From NCBI RefSeq assembly GCF_040436345.1, contig NC_133224.1, forward strand, positions 11,090,741 through 11,154,740: a stretch of 64,000 nucleotides of DNA. The letters are read 5' to 3'. This DNA comes from Pagrus major. Taxonomy: Eukaryota; Chordata; Actinopteri; Spariformes; Sparidae. Shown here piece after piece: positions 23,696 to 37,800 of the stretch. The translations under genes were made by a program, and so were the position numbers. The notes under the pieces are model-generated. The model was not told where the DNA came from and did not search any database. It was given only the letters and a program-made list of their open reading frames with translations. Position 1 is the stretch's first letter; each line of letters opens with the position of its first letter.

Positions 23696-24342
23696 GTGGC
23701 GTGATGACAAGGTGGATGAAAGGCCGAGAGAACGGCGGCGAGACGACATCTCTCTCTCTCTCTCTATCTCTCTTTCTCTTGTTCGCCGTCTCTCTCTCCT
23801 CCCCCTTTCTCACACACATGTGTACCTACCAGCAGACCACACACACATGCATTTCACTGCCACTGACACCTCTCTCCTCGTTATGACAACTTAACGGGTA
23901 AGAATTCATTTTCATTCTTGTTACATTTCAGGTTTAGGCCCGCTATGAGGCAGGAGTGTTTTTTTACCAGAATGACTTTAGAGATAGTTAAGCTATGCCA
24001 AACGTTTTAGCATTATTAGCATACGCTCACACGACTAAAACACACCTGTCCTGCTTGAGGCTTCTCTATCTGGCATCATTTAACGGTGACTTTTTTCGAA
24101 GGCAGCCATTTTTTATTTTACTGAGTAGCAAGTCAGATGTGCAAATGAAGGTGAACTGTTTTACAGATTTCATAAAATGTTATACATTAATGGCACTTTG
24201 GCAGATGAAGTGAGGATGTAAATGAACTTCAGTATGCTTCTAGTTTTGTTTAGTTTTTTTTACATTACTTGGGCCGAAATCTATGAACCACTCTCATGAA
24301 AGTACCTGAAACTATGCTCCCAAATACATCTAATAAGTCCGA
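22807..24342. other. intergenic with GT/AC/TC microsatellites
   Basis: Holds (GT)n at about 23,536-23,594, (AC)n at 23,661-23,693 and a TC-rich run near 23,750-23,810. These account for the open frames rich in Val-Cys or Thr-His. No gene seen. Confidence 0.65.
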
Positions 24343-24707
24343 TTAAAGGGGCACTATGTAGTTTTGTAGAATTCAAACTCAGAATTTTAATATTTACAAT
24401 ATTAATGAGGTAATAATACAAACTCAGAAATGTTTATTTTTCCCATAACTGAATAAACAAGCTGTTCTCAGAGGAAAATAAGGTCCGCAGAACTCTGTTT
24501 GAAGCTAGAAAAGTGGCAGGGTCTGCCAAAAATAAACAAAATAAAACAGTATGAAGCTGTGTTGTCCTTTAAGGTCAGTTTGTTTATTCAGTTTATGAAA
24601 ACAAAGACTTTGTTTATTTAGTTTGTTTAGGTGTAAAAAAATATCAGTCAAAGATGTTTCTTTCCTGATTAAAATTTCTTCCCCAAAACTACATAGTGCT
24701 CCTTTAA
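24343..24707. repeat. MITE, AAAGGTGCACTATGTAGTTTT family, full copy
   Basis: TTAAAGGGGCACTATGTAGT at the left and ACTACATAGTGCTCCTTTAA at the right. It is in the opposite orientation to the 22,461 copy, judged by the interior 'aacaagctgttctcagagg'. Confidence 0.85.
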
Positions 24708-26456
24708 TAAGATGTACACATGCGTACTGCATGACTAAAATCAGTTTTTTTCTGTAGTTACAAACTGCATAATACTGAGCTCTGAGCCTCAACATGACTT
24801 GTAGCATTTCAGTGTTGTCACCCGCAACATGCTGGTGTTTACACCAAACATGCTCTTACACAGAGAGGCTTAAAACCGCATGCTTGACTTTGTTCACTGT
24901 GAACACCTTGTAAAGATTTCATGATATGATAAAAGCAGGGCCTCAATGTACCCCTGACCCAGTTACAGTTCAACATATTAAGACTGGAGTTTTGTTCAAA
25001 CCTGTCAGAAAAAGGCCCACACATGATTTGACATCTGGGATGTAACCATAGAGGCCAGTCAGTTTTTGTTGAAACTCCTTTCCAGACATGTTGAAGAACT
25101 TCTTGGTCATTCTGCAGGTTGTATAATCTTCAGCGTATCCATACTGAAGACAAAGAGTTTGTATTGCTGTTGCTATTTTTGACCTCCTTTGATTTTGTGA
25201 CCTCCTTTGACATCTGCAGACAAAACGAGGGCAACAGCCGCTTTTGTGTTTTGTTTTTTTTACGCCATGAAGTCAAGCTTCAGCGTCTGTGTCGACGAAG
25301 GCCTGAATTACAAACATCTGTGCTCAACGTTTCGCCGCTCAACATGAAAATGAAAGCTCGAGGACCCAGAACTGAGTCGAGTTCCTTTCTCGTCGCGGCA
25401 GTGTTCATCTTTAAATGTCTTTAGTTGCATTGTTCATGGGCTTCCACACTCAGAAGAAGGGGTGAAATGAGGAAACGGAAGAAGATTGCAGTGGGTTGCA
25501 TTTCAGTTTTATCCAGAGAACAAATGACAGTCAGGGAGGATTCAATGAAATATTTACGCATATATAAGAGTCATAGCATTCAACACACCCCTACAGACTA
25601 AAACATGAGCTAAATAAATGCATAAGAATACACCCCGTTCAAGAACTGCCTCAAGCAGTGGAGGCAGCAATAATAGATTCAAGACTTCATCTTGATGCTG
25701 CGATCTTTCTCCATTCTTCTCTGCAAAAGTGCTCAAGCTTTCGGCTTGGCCACTGCGACACGTCTTTCATTATTTTTCATCTTTTTCCGCGTAGCTTCGA
25801 CTTCGTGTTTCACAAGGCGTTCCGGGGCTTGCTGTCGAGAAGTTTCACCGCTGCGCGATACTTCAGGGCGGGAATAGTGTGTTTCAGCTGGGTTTGACAT
25901 TTTAGCCAAATTTGAGCCCCATTAGATCATAAAACTGCTTTCCACTCAGTTTGCCTTTTGACACGCACTACCTCAGATGTCATGTGACGTTTTTTTTTTC
26001 GACAGTGGTTTTTCGCTTTGCCATGAAGCTTCTGCTGCCGAAGCATCCGGAAAACAGTTGTTGTATGCTCAGTGTCTCCCTTCTCAGACATGGAAACCTG
26101 TAGCTCCCTCTCAGTTGTTGTGGGCCCCTTCGTGCCTTCCCTGTCTGCTAGGCCTCTCATGCATACTTTCAAATATTCTAATTTCTTTCCCGTGATTGGT
26201 TCTTCTCAGTTAGGTCACTGCTGATTAGAACTACAACGTTCCTTCATCTTAACGGGGCAGTTTTTGCATGGAAGTGTGTGTAATCTAACATCACGTCACT
26301 ACAAACAGACGATCGTTCATTCAAGTGAGAGTTCAACTTCTAATCATGAGGCTGCAGCAGTGAAAAGCGGGTAGAAGTTTGTGGGATCTACTATTTTTTG
26401 CTTTTTATCTCATAAAATATCTTATTTTTAGATCCATTTGTAAAGATTTCACTTTA
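24708..26456. other. intergenic, no gene seen
   Basis: Non-coding. Open frames lack splice context or recognisable domains. No repeat recognised with confidence. Confidence 0.5.
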
Positions 26457-27198
26457 ATGGAAGCCGAGAATGACCGTGCTTGCATTTATTTATTTTCTTT
26501 TAATAGAAAATAATTATTGCAAGCTCGGTCGCTCTGGGCTTCCATAGAATATTTAATATTTTTGACTTTAAATCGTTTTATCAGTACGAGAGTCACATTT
26601 TCAAAATTTCCAACATAGAACGCATTTTTATACAATAACATAGGCCAAGAACGACCATGCTTTTATTTTGTTTTTTTCATGCCATTATCTCGAGATCAAA
26701 AGTTAATTATTTCGTAATCTCGAGAAAACGTGTGTTATCTCAAGATAACGAGATAATCCGTCTTTTCCTCTTATTACTTATGATATTTATCAGACATCAG
26801 CAGGGCGTCTACGGAGTACCTGTTATTGATCAATACATGAGACTGTACTTCAATCCTACTTATCCACATACCTAATTGTACCATTCAAACACCCACCAAC
26901 AATTCCTTTTCCAGTTTCCCTACTATGCTCATGAGAAAGACCACTGTGTAAAACCACAACGAAAATACCTCAGAACAGATCACCAGGGAAAACTTTCTTC
27001 GAAGAAATGGTATAAAATCATAAAAAGTCATGTTGTTTGCTCTGAAACATGATAAATTATTGTGTTGGATCAGGAAATTGTTCTTTGGGTGTTGTTTTTT
27101 TAGATAGCATGATAAATAACCCTGTTATCACGAGAAAACGAGCCTTGTTGTCTTGATAAAAAAAAACAATTGCAAGCGTGGCCGTTCTCGGCTTCCAT
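26457..27198. repeat. 742-bp element with TIR ATGGAAGCCGAGAA
   Basis: 'atggaagccgagaatgaccg' at the left and 'ggccgttctcggcttccat' at the right are inverted ends. A second internal end lies at 26,518-26,547 ('gcaagctcggtcgctctggg'). The interior repeats 'ttatctcgagat', 'aatctcgagaaaacg' and 'tctcaagataacgaga'. It is non-coding and probably a non-autonomous DNA transposon. Confidence 0.65.
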
Positions 27199-30100
27199 AC
27201 ACAAACTGTTCAATTCTTTAGATCGGTGTTAAAAATCCGGATTGCATCCAGTGTAATGAGAAAGACGAGATGAAGATGCAAAACTCAACTCTATATTTTT
27301 TCCTATTTGACTTTGTCACATGTGTAATATTACTGCATTGTGGTGTCATCATGCAGACGTCAAAGTCGCTGAGTGAGTAGGGACACTGTAGCGCAGAACG
27401 CTGCAGTAACACGGAGGAAAGCCATCATCCATAACAATGAAATATTTAAATACATCCATCTTATCAGCAACAGGGGTTAGACTGTGGGTAGATGTGAACA
27501 TAAACTGCTTTGCCTCCTCACTATTGATCTTATTTAATATGAATGACGCACCAGTTTCCAGAAGTAGCTGGAGTGAGAATCATGTGTTTTTATGGACGCT
27601 GTCAACATGAAAATTAAGAAATTCAAACATCCTGGACCGTAAGATGTGATACGGCTTTATGTTTGAAAATCTGCCCTCGTCGATCACACTTGGTGTTTTT
27701 TATCAGGAGAATAAAATCGTCTGTCATCCATTTTATTCTCAATAATGGAGAGATGCAATCCATGTTAAATATTTTACCTGCAGTTTGGCCGCATTCATTC
27801 ACCAGAATTATGGTTATTTTAAGCACTCAACACCCACTTCAACATTTATATTGCGTTATTGCCAATATCTATTATTAATTTGAATGTTGCAATAGCCCAA
27901 AGAAAAGAAAAAAGAATGAAGAAAAAGAACATTTCACTTTCTGTTGACCTTTGTGACCTGTTATTTGGATGTTTTCGTATATTCACAATTCAGTCGTATG
28001 CAGTATTTTCCACATCCTTGTATGGAGAAAATACAGTAATCAAAAGTATCAGTATCATATTGCACACGCGGTGTCAGGTGCTTTGCGGCTTTGATCAGGC
28101 TTAATCACAGTGATGTGAAGGACTTTAACCCACGGAGATGATCATAAAGTTGCCATTCATTTACAAAATGATGCTGCAGAAAATTTGAAGCCGTCAGTTT
28201 GATAACTTTCTTCGATCTTGAAAATGTTGCTTTTTGGGTGACTCACAGGAGGATACAGCTCATAGATTTACACAGCTTTTGGTCGATCGGTGCACCTTGT
28301 TATGTTTTAGTTTACAGCTCGATCACTTTTGTTCATACTGGGCTTCCATAGAATGCATACCCACCTTTTGGCACATTTTACAGTGTGTTTTGATAAATAA
28401 AGATCGATTTTGTGAAACTGACATCGTGCCTGCCCTGGATATCCACTGTGGAACCACGTACACTGTAAATGACTGCACTGCCTAGTCGTTATTGCATTTT
28501 ATGTACTTTTTTTTTTTACAAATGCCTCTGTTGGCTCCGACTGAAATGGTTTATTTCACATGAAAGCAGCCTGTAGCCATCTTCAGAAGTGTGTGGCATT
28601 GCAGTGACATGTGCGCACGGCAGGGTCTCTGAACACAGTCTGGCCTGTGATCTTGAATTAGATGCAAAAGCTCTCTCGTCAAGATGTCATGCGATTTTCA
28701 GGCCGGCGTTTAACCTTTTGTAGGAGGAATTCCAACCACATTATTTTTTAGTCAAAGTATACTTAACTCCTAGAACTGCACTCTTGCAGCGTGTCTGGGG
28801 TCCGAGCAACAAACATGCTAATCTCTGGTGTGTACCTTATGTTTGCATCTGTATACAGCTGAGCACTGATTCTTCATTACAGGCGACAAACAAAAAGATT
28901 GGATGTAGAAAATTAGTTTTGCTGCATCAATGCTTTGGACAAATGTAGATTCTAGGTGAACGTACTTCTTTCTGTCTACTATTCACTTTTTATTTAACAG
29001 AATGCTGAATACAGTGTTTAGACATTATGCCGTTGACACGCTGTCCATGTTTTATATGGGGTGCTCTGTCTTTTGAGTAAATCTCTTGAATCTATTGAGT
29101 CATAGTTGCCTTTTTTTCTAAAAGCGTTCATATCAAGATGGAATTAAAGGAAAGAATGATTTTTTTTAAAAATGCAAGTCTTTTTCACGAGCAGCTTGGT
29201 AGCAGTTTCACTTCTCTGTGTTCAGTATGTTATATACTCCGCAATGCTTTTCAGGTGATGTAACACTGTCTCGTACTGGCCGTTGCACATGCACCCGCAG
29301 CGCGGACGATCATCACATATTAATGAGGTCATCAAGGGGGAATGAGCATGGCATAACGGCTCAAGTGCCAGTTTCGTGTTAAACAACACCCGATTCGTGT
29401 TATCTGGCAGTTTAGTTTCTCCCTCATCCATTCAGTTGCTCCGTTCCCGCCAGTCATCACTTCTTTTCTCAGTGACGGAGAGACGACTCGGAGAAAAAAA
29501 AAAGTTGAGAGAAAAAAGTCCAGAAGCGCGTCTCTCTTTCCCCCTCCTCTGCTCCCACAGCTTTTTACGGTGAATTTGAGAGAAAACAAGAGAAGCGTCT
29601 CCCCCGTACACACTCCTCCGCACTCCCCTTCCATCCTCTCACATCGTTTCATTCACATTCTTTTTATTCCCCCGTTGTCTCAAGGTTACGTGTGCGCACA
29701 CGAACACGAAAGCAGGAGACAGACAAATTAGCAGACCAAAAGTCAAGAGTGCACTTTAATTTCAGTCTCGGCGTTTTGAAGGCTGCACTCGAGGCCTTAC
29801 TGAGCTGCAGAACAAAGCTTTGCAAGAAGAAAACTAAACTCTGTCTTTTTAATGATATTGTTCCAGTTTCTGTCTTTTTCTTCCCTGCATGTAATTAGCG
29901 ACTCTCTCGATTAGGCATCATTTTATCTCAACATACATTGTAATGAGAAGGATTAAGGACCCTCACGTTGGGACCGCATGAACGGCGAATTTCAGGGCAC
30001 ATTTGTCATGAATACTTGAACTTAGCAGAGTCTCACTCCCCGCTCTCAGGTGCAACTGCATGTCGTGTAAGGATAGAAAATATAACCTCATCTTCAAGGT

Positions 30101-31309
30101 TCTTACCCACAGCAATGTAAAGGTGACTCATACATCGACACTGATTCAATGTTTTATATCGGTGTCAGAAAATGTTTAACAGCAGCCGAAACTCTTTGCC
30201 TTGAATCTTCAGATTTGATTTTAAATCTTATCCATCTAATATAAATATAATGTGATGTGGAGAGGTTATCTTAAAACCGGCCTCAAACACAATATAACAC
30301 TTCAGTAAAATATTGCCAAGGCGATCACGTATGCTAATATTGAGGTTATCCTGTCAGACAGGTTGTGTAGTTACCACATTATTATCAATTATGCATGTTA
30401 ATCCTGAGGTTTCCAGCTATGAGAAGTAGTCACACTGTACAAGTGACCTCAGCATTATCATGATCACCTACACACACACACTTGAAAAAAACACACACAC
30501 ACTCCTTCTCTCACTCTGTTTTTGTCCACTCTCTGAAGTGAAGTGAATACCAATCACTTATTTGTCCAAGGATTGTATTTTACACACGTTAAATTGATCG
30601 GTGAGCACATTTAAGACTGAAATGATTGTCACTTACAAACTGCAAATACATTTTCGAGGGTCTCGCTCATGTATGTGTCGCAAGTACGGTGTTTGTTCTG
30701 ATGAGTGAGGTGCGTTGAGATGACTTGAACAGACAGCAATCTGCCGGGAACTCAACCAGTTCAGTTTACATTAATGTTAAACAGCAGTTTTATCAGAAAG
30801 ATGTTTACATCCCTGTTTCACAGGCGATGCAGCTGTTCACAACAGATTCTGTCATTTTCATATATAGAAAATATTTGATTTATTTTCCAGATGTAGAAAG
30901 TAGTGCCGTACATTAACTCGAGTGGTGTGCGCACAAATAGGAGGCAGTGACACACACATCAGCATTTACTTTGTACATTTTTATAGTTATACACATTATA
31001 CATACATCATGATGACTCCAAACATGACATTGACATATATACTGTTATTCCACATTATACATTTACACCACATTTTGTAAGTTTAGCTACTTTCTACTTG
31101 CTTTTTACAACAATAATTTCATCTAGACTGACGAGACTGTGCATCAAGGCCATAAAGATGTTTATAAGATACTGTGAATTGCTTTAGTTTTTAACAACTA
31201 ATAACAATACAGCCAATATGTTAATAAATCATGAATATATTATTCTTTGGAATGAGTTTTGCACTTTTTTTACAGCTCAAATTTCAGAAATGTTTGTGTT
31301 TTGGTCTTC
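27199..31309. other. intergenic, no gene seen
   Basis: Long gene desert. 'gggcttccatagaatgcata' near 28,340 is a solo end of the 26,457 element. 29,280-29,640 is relatively CpG-rich with pyrimidine runs and could be regulatory, but no exon with splice sites was found. Confidence 0.45.
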
Positions 31310-31507
31310 TACACTGTAAATTAAAAAAAAAAGTTGACTTTATTATAAAAAAAAGAGTCAGGAACCGATCACCTCAGCATTACCAAGTAAAGTAGACCAT
31401 TAAGTTTAAGTTGTACGAGCTAAAAAGTTTTGACATCTTAAAATTATTAGTCTACTTGGTAATTTTGATGCAATTGGTTTCCTCACTTTGTCAGATTTTA
31501 CAGTGTA
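31310..31507. repeat. MITE, TIR TACACTGTAAA
   Basis: 'tacactgtaaattaaa' at 31,310 and 'gattttacagtgta' ending at 31,507 are inverted. Inner arms 'taccaagtaaagtagac' and 'gtctacttggtaatttt' pair. About 198 bp, non-coding. Confidence 0.75.
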
Positions 31508-32769
31508 CTTTTATTGCAATGTAGTATTTTAACGCTTTATAACTTTTTCACAGCAGATAGCGAACCAGCGAATATATCAGGATGCTGAAGGTTGACAAAT
31601 AACCATCACCCCTTAATTTAGTACAATTAGTTTTATTTAAACTGCTTGATCGTTTCCTGCCTTGTCCGTGCGTGCACGTGTGTGTGTCAGACGTTACTGC
31701 AGCCGCTCACAGACTTCAGGACCTGTCAGTGGTCGTGTTTGAGGTTATGTGTGTGTGTGTGAGTAGGCGTTTTAAGGTTAAATGTATGACATAACAAAGG
31801 CAGTAAACGGCATATTGGCCTGTTTAAGGTGCCTGCTCTGTGTGTGTCTGTGTGTGTGTGTGGTGGGTAAGTGGCTGGCTGAGTAGGTGGGGCTGCAGGG
31901 TGTTTTAGAGGGTTCCCTGAACCTCATCGTTTGTCGCTGTCGTTCCTTCCTGTTTCGTTCTCTCTCACTTCCTGTCAGCTGACTCAGCCGGAGAATCTTG
32001 ATCTGGTAAACATCTACGCCACCGCCTCTGCACACACACACACACACAGACACACACACCAACGTGTATAGATTGACACTCATACATTTAACACATAGAC
32101 ACACCTTTATAACACGTTACGCGGTGAAAAAAACTTTACTGGGGTCAACCAAGATAGCCCTTTACACACGGCTTATACAACAAATGTAACTAAAAGTGTG
32201 TAAAACTAGAAAGAAAAGGAACTACAGAAAAAGAACTACAAAAAAAAGTGCCAAAAAGGCGGCGGGACATTAGAAAAGACCATACATACACACCAAAAAA
32301 AAAACAAAAAACAGAAAGGACATGAAGGCAGACAGATGAAAAGCCAGAAGAAGAAAGGCAGGGCAAAGGAGTGACAGAGAGAACAAAGTTGGGCGCATGA
32401 GACGTGAAGAGAGAGATAAGGACGGGCGAAGAGACGGAAAGTGAGACAGAGAGATGGAGGAGGGGGGCAGAGAGATAAAGATAGCTGAAAGGAGGGAGAT
32501 CCGTCAGCGTTTGTTTCCTCAGGATGTGGTTACCACGACGACGAATAAGCTTGAGAGGCAACATCACTACCCGCTGGTCCTCTGTGACACCTGCAAGTGT
32601 GTGTGTGAGTGTGTGTGTATGTACGTGTGTTTCAGTAACTGAGTGAGTAAATGTGTGAAAAAGAGATTGTACTGTATGTGATGGTTGTGTGCGTGCGTCC
32701 ATTTTGCTTTAGATATGCGTGACAGACTGTGTGTGTGTACGTGTGTGTGTGTGGAGTCAACACATACAC

Positions 32770-32812
<43 letters not shown>

Positions 32813-33518
32813 GAAGGACTATGTGAAAGGTTGAAAATCCGAAGGGAGGAAATAATTAGACAAACACTCGAGACAGTGCAGAACAAAAGAGCAAACCAGA
32901 AAGGTGTCAGAGAGGACGATGAAGAAAATCAGAAGAACAACTAGGACCCGAAAACATGAACAACAGACGACGAACATGTGTGAAAAGGAAATTAAGCGCC
33001 AAGGACTGGTAAAACTAAAACCTCAAAACGCATACAGTGTATTTGTCTCTTCATCTCATCTTCCTTCGTTCTTTCTCTTTCTGACTCACTCAGCGTCCTA
33101 TTTAGAGCAGAATGTGGTTTCAAGACAGAAAGAAAGACAAACCAACGAAGACTTTGAATGCAATGTGAATGTCTGACAAGCTGCCCTCGCTCTTCAAACG
33201 CTGTTTTTATGAAGTAGATGATATTTTCAAGGTTAAAGCTGAAAAGCGTTTTCCAACACTTGCAGTGGGGTAGCAAATGTGTTGTCTCTTTAGCTCCCTC
33301 TTCTTCTTCTGTGGTGTCAGCTCGGCACAAGTGCTCAATGCGTTTTTCTTAAGACGACTTTGCAGACATTTCCAATCACAGTTTGTAATCTAAACTTCAA
33401 CGCAGACGTTAGCGTGATTACTCAGCTGGAGTACGCATGCTAAAAACTGCTAATCGGACCTTGATTCAGAATTTTAACAAAGGCGGCAAAAATAAAGTAA
33501 AAGATTCAGATTGAAAAC
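31508..33518. other. intergenic with microsatellites
   Basis: Contains (TG)n/(AC)n patches at 31,840-31,862 and 32,031-32,058, and a (GA)n run at 32,773-32,809. Purine-rich DNA in between gives a 170-codon minus-strand open frame (32,190-32,702) that is compositional. No gene seen, although a non-coding first exon of the ELM2-SANT gene could be hidden here. Confidence 0.5.
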
Positions 33519-34545
33519 TTTTAGATCAGGGTGTCAGACTCCATTTCATCCTGGGCCACATCAGCAGTGTGGTTGCCCATCAAAGGGCTGGTTGTTACAT
33601 CATCGCCTATGCATTTCATTATTATTGGTTTTAGTAATGACTAGCTTTGAAAGCATAAGTCTAGGTACAAAGAAGACATACTAGCTTGTCTCTGTGGAGC
33701 ACAACCATGTATTCTCATCTTACATTTCCTGTGTTGGCTTTTCTTTTCTTGGACATTTTGCTAAGTTGCGACTAGTTGGCTAGAGAGCCACTGCTGGAAA
33801 TGGATATATTATATAAAGAGCAACAGGGGTGCATATTTTTTTGCTAACCCGGAAGTTGGCATTGTCCTGGTTCCTGTCACAAGAAGCCTATGGGATTTTT
33901 CAACTGGATTTTGCAGAAAATAAGTCCTGTGGCAAACATAAGTTTATGATACTTAGATGTTTTGTTCAACAAGATAATCTTCACAAATGAACACCACTTT
34001 TCTGATTTTTCAATAGTAGTTGGCTGCCAATAAACTACATCACGGTCGCATGACTTCTGCAGCTTCTTACCACATTATACTACACACAGAGTTAGAATAG
34101 TTTCCATCTAAATCTGCCTGTAAAGACGCACTAGTGCCTAGATGAGTCTCCGTGTTTGGCATGATGAAGTTTAAAGTCCCTGACAACTGGTCTCATTTAG
34201 CCACTTGTTAGCAACCACCTTTTTAAAGACACGTCAACACTTTACAATTCACCTGTGGGGTATTTACTGAGGTATTTTATGTCGAAGAGCAAAACTTTAA
34301 AATCGCTTAAGCTTGTGTTAAACGCTGACCTTATTTCAGGCATTAAACCAAAAACCAATTCAAAAAACCTTTTGATTCCAAGACATGAGTACGGATGCGC
34401 AAAAACGCTAACTGATTATCTTTACTTAGGACTCATCAATGCAGCACTCTATAAAGACGCTATCTTGGGTATACTGACATCTAGCAGCTTGATGCCATTA
34501 GTATGCAGATATCAAAACTGGAATGCATTCTGGGAAATGTAGTTT
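33519..34545. repeat. probable decayed repeats (hAT-like end, then unclassified)
   Basis: 33,519-33,625 ('gggtgtcagactccatttca', 'gggccacatcagcagtg') resembles ends of hAT-type fish elements. 33,840-34,545 ('ggaagttggcattgtcctgg' to 'gcattctgggaaatgtagt') resembles a dispersed fish repeat, but I cannot confirm its class or limits. Confidence 0.4.
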
Positions 34546-34883
34546 ATGGAGAACAAACTACTGTAACAAAAAATAGATTTTTACTGTGCAAATTATATTC
34601 TTTGCAAGCTGAAACTACAGAGGACACATAGCTCACCTGTCCATATCTTCAGGATTCTCTGGTAAAAACCATGTGAAACAGATAAAATCATTGGCAGTAG
34701 ATATATAGCTAAAATTTCTAATTAGGTCACAGAATGTGCAGCAACACATGAGTAGTAAGCCTACGAGTTCAAGTGCTACAGCTTATGTTGTGACATGATT
34801 TGTATTTCATTTTCTTCATTCATACTCACCCGCTCTTTCTGTCTGTCTCCTGTAGGCACTATAGCCACACCCAGCGAGCCATC

Positions 34884-37800
34884 ATGGACGACCGTTCATC
34901 CACACAATCCTTCCCCAATCTCCACCACCACCACCATCGCCACCGCCCACCCTTTCACATCACCTTGCCCAGCCTTCAGAGCCCGGATCTGGGATATCCT
35001 ACTCCGCAGCCTCCCCTGGACCCTCTGGAGCAATATGGAAATAGAGTGGAAGAATCCACGACGTCCTACCCGACTTCAAGCACCTCTTCTGGGGGAAGGA
35101 GGACAAGCACTGGTGGTGACAGAGGCTTGCTGAACACGAGTGTGAGCGGTTTTGATGGAAATGCTAACTTGGGTGGCCATCTTGACGGAGAAAGTGGGAT
35201 AGGCAGCCATTTTGCTGACACTTGGTATGGCAGTAGCAAAAAAGAGGACATCTGGGAGGACGGGGAGAGTTGTGAAAGCACCGCAGATGATTATTACAAC
35301 AAAGGGGATTGCTACCGTAATGCAAATGATGTTTTTTACGCCATGAATTGTGGCAGTGAGGAAGGAGTCAGGCATAAACTCAGAGCAAACTATAACCATG
35401 TAAACTATGAAGCTAAAAGCGAAACAGTTTACAACAGGGAGGCTAACACTAGCCTCTTTACCAAACAAACTACTTCCTACAACAGAAATGTGGTGGGAAG
35501 CTTTAGCGACAGCAGCGTAGAGTACTGTAGGACTGATTCAAGAGTGAGTGATAATTATTTAGGAAGAGAAGAGGATTATGGGTCCAGCTGTGGCTCAGGT
35601 GAGGATCAGCTTCAACCAGCAGATGTTGAGGGACCCTGGCTCAGTGTTTCCCCCTCGAGTCAGACCGGAGAGAGCAGGTGGACTCACTTGGCTTCACCTA
35701 TCGGCATCGGCAGCGGGACCTACACTCAGAAACTGGACTCCTTCTCCGAGGCGTTCCTCTCCCACCGAAAGAGAAGATTCCCTGTGTTTCCCAGTGTGGA
35801 TGCCTCTGGACAGATGTGGGAATTCGGAGAAACCCCTGGTCTGGTCAAGAAGTCAAGGCACAGCTGTGCTTTTGATTCAGACTCCCACCTGCCTCCATCC
35901 TCCTCTTCTTCACCCACTCACCCGTCTCTCGCGTCTTTCCCCTCTCCTCCCACATCATCTCACTTCGCGTCTTCTGTTCTCAGTCCTCCTCCCACACCCT
36001 TACCTCCTCCTTCCCACTCACCCTCCAAAATGGACTCTCCCATTGCAATCGGCGGCACCGGGCATTCAGTGTCCCAGGGGGGAGAATCGCTCAGTGCGGT
36101 CCAGTTTTTCGCATCCCGCCTTCAGTCTCTCCCATCCATCCACTCCTCTGGGATGATATGGAAGTTGCCATTTCTGGCAACCAGATTTTCACAGTCGTCA
36201 GGCGACCATAGCAACATCGACGGCAACTATGGCAACATCGCAGGTGAGGTATTGTGTGTGCATTTTTGTGAATGAAGAGAGATTTTCTAGAGTCATCTGG
36301 AGTTTGTCAATGCACTATGTAGTTTTGCAGAATAAATTTTATATTTGGAATATAAATGAGGCAATAATACAAATTTAGAAATATTTATCTTTTGTCTATT
36401 CAGTTTATTCAGTCGTAAAAACGAAGAGTTTGTTTGGGCATAAAAAAAAATCAGTCAATGAAGATCTTTCTCTTCAGATTAAAATTCCACCCCCAAAACT
36501 ACATAGTGCACCTTTAAACGTGAAGTGTGTCAAGTTAACTTTGTTTCCCCCTCTTACAAAAGCAACCGCAGGTTAATACCCACATGTAAATTTACGAGAC
36601 ATGTGGGTTTTCGAAGGTGAGCTTGTGAAATTTCCCAGTTCCCGCATGCAAATCACCTTTTCAGCTTTCACACTTTCACGTACGAAACCATTGGTACACC
36701 AATTAAAAAATGTTCACAAGAGATAACCAGCACACGGTCCATCCTTAACTACAGCATGTGTGCTTTGCGTTCGTATGTGGGTTTTTCACAAGAACTGATT
36801 GTTGCTTCCAAATAAACAGATTATGTCAGTGTCTGATGTTACGCTTTCCTGTCTGCAAAGATAACACGATAACAGATATGTCTGACTAGTTCCATATGAC
36901 TTACTTCCATGTTGACATGATCAAGCGGTTTTACAATCGTTTTACGAGGAAATTGCTACGTCATGACAACACCGTGATTATCATCTGTTTACCCCTCTTT
37001 CTCATTTTTGCAGCCTCGCAAAACAGTCTTCAGTCTCCAGAATCGTCATTTCTCACTTCCCTCCATCCACCCAGTACCGCCTGTCCCTCCAGTACTCCGT
37101 CCCTGCATCCCTCCTTCCATCTTCCCTCTCATCAATCCCACCATTATGAGGAACCAGAAAAGATAGCCCCTTACATGGTGAGCCAGAACGTCAAGAATGG
37201 ATCAGCCAATCAGAACCAGCAACAGCTACAGGTACAGTACAGCACTGTAATATGCATGTGTATTTCCTCTTGCTGAGTGCGAGACAAGAAAAGCGATAGC
37301 AGTTATGTGTTCATGCCTCCAGTTCCAAAATCATAAAGAACTGGGTTTCCAGGTTGTTAGCATACATTTGGTGAGAACCTCCTGTCGATGCCTTTTCTCC
37401 ACTCACTGGATTAAAATGATTTTATCCATGCAATATTTTGTCCAATAAATGTTTGCTTGCTAACATGCTAACACAGATGTTGTTCATGGTTAAAGGAGCA
37501 CTAAGTAGTTTTGGAGAAGAGATTCAAACTCAGAATTTTTATATTTTATTATTTATTATTTTAATATTAATGAGGTAATAATACAAACATATATTATATA
37601 TGTATTTTTTCCATGACTGAGTAAACAAGCTGTTCTCAGAGGAAAATAAGGTCCCAGAACACTGTTTGAAGCTAGAAGGGAGACACTGCTAGAAACAGTT
37701 TGTTTATTCAGTTTATTCAGTCATGAAAACAAAGAGTTTGTTTATTTAGTTTTTTTTTGGCATAAAAAAATCAGTCAATGAAGATCTTTTTCTTCTGATT

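Noticed and set aside
23440-23894. Several open frames with Thr-His or Leu-Ser repeats
   Set aside because: Microsatellite translation of GT, AC and TC tracts.
32190-32702. 170-codon minus-strand open frame
   Set aside because: Its Ser/Leu/Thr-His-rich product comes from purine-rich and (TG)n DNA; no family resemblance or splice pattern.
35578-36156. 192-codon open frame on the plus strand
   Set aside because: It is an alternative frame inside the long first coding exon of the ELM2-SANT gene, caused by Pro/Ser-rich composition.
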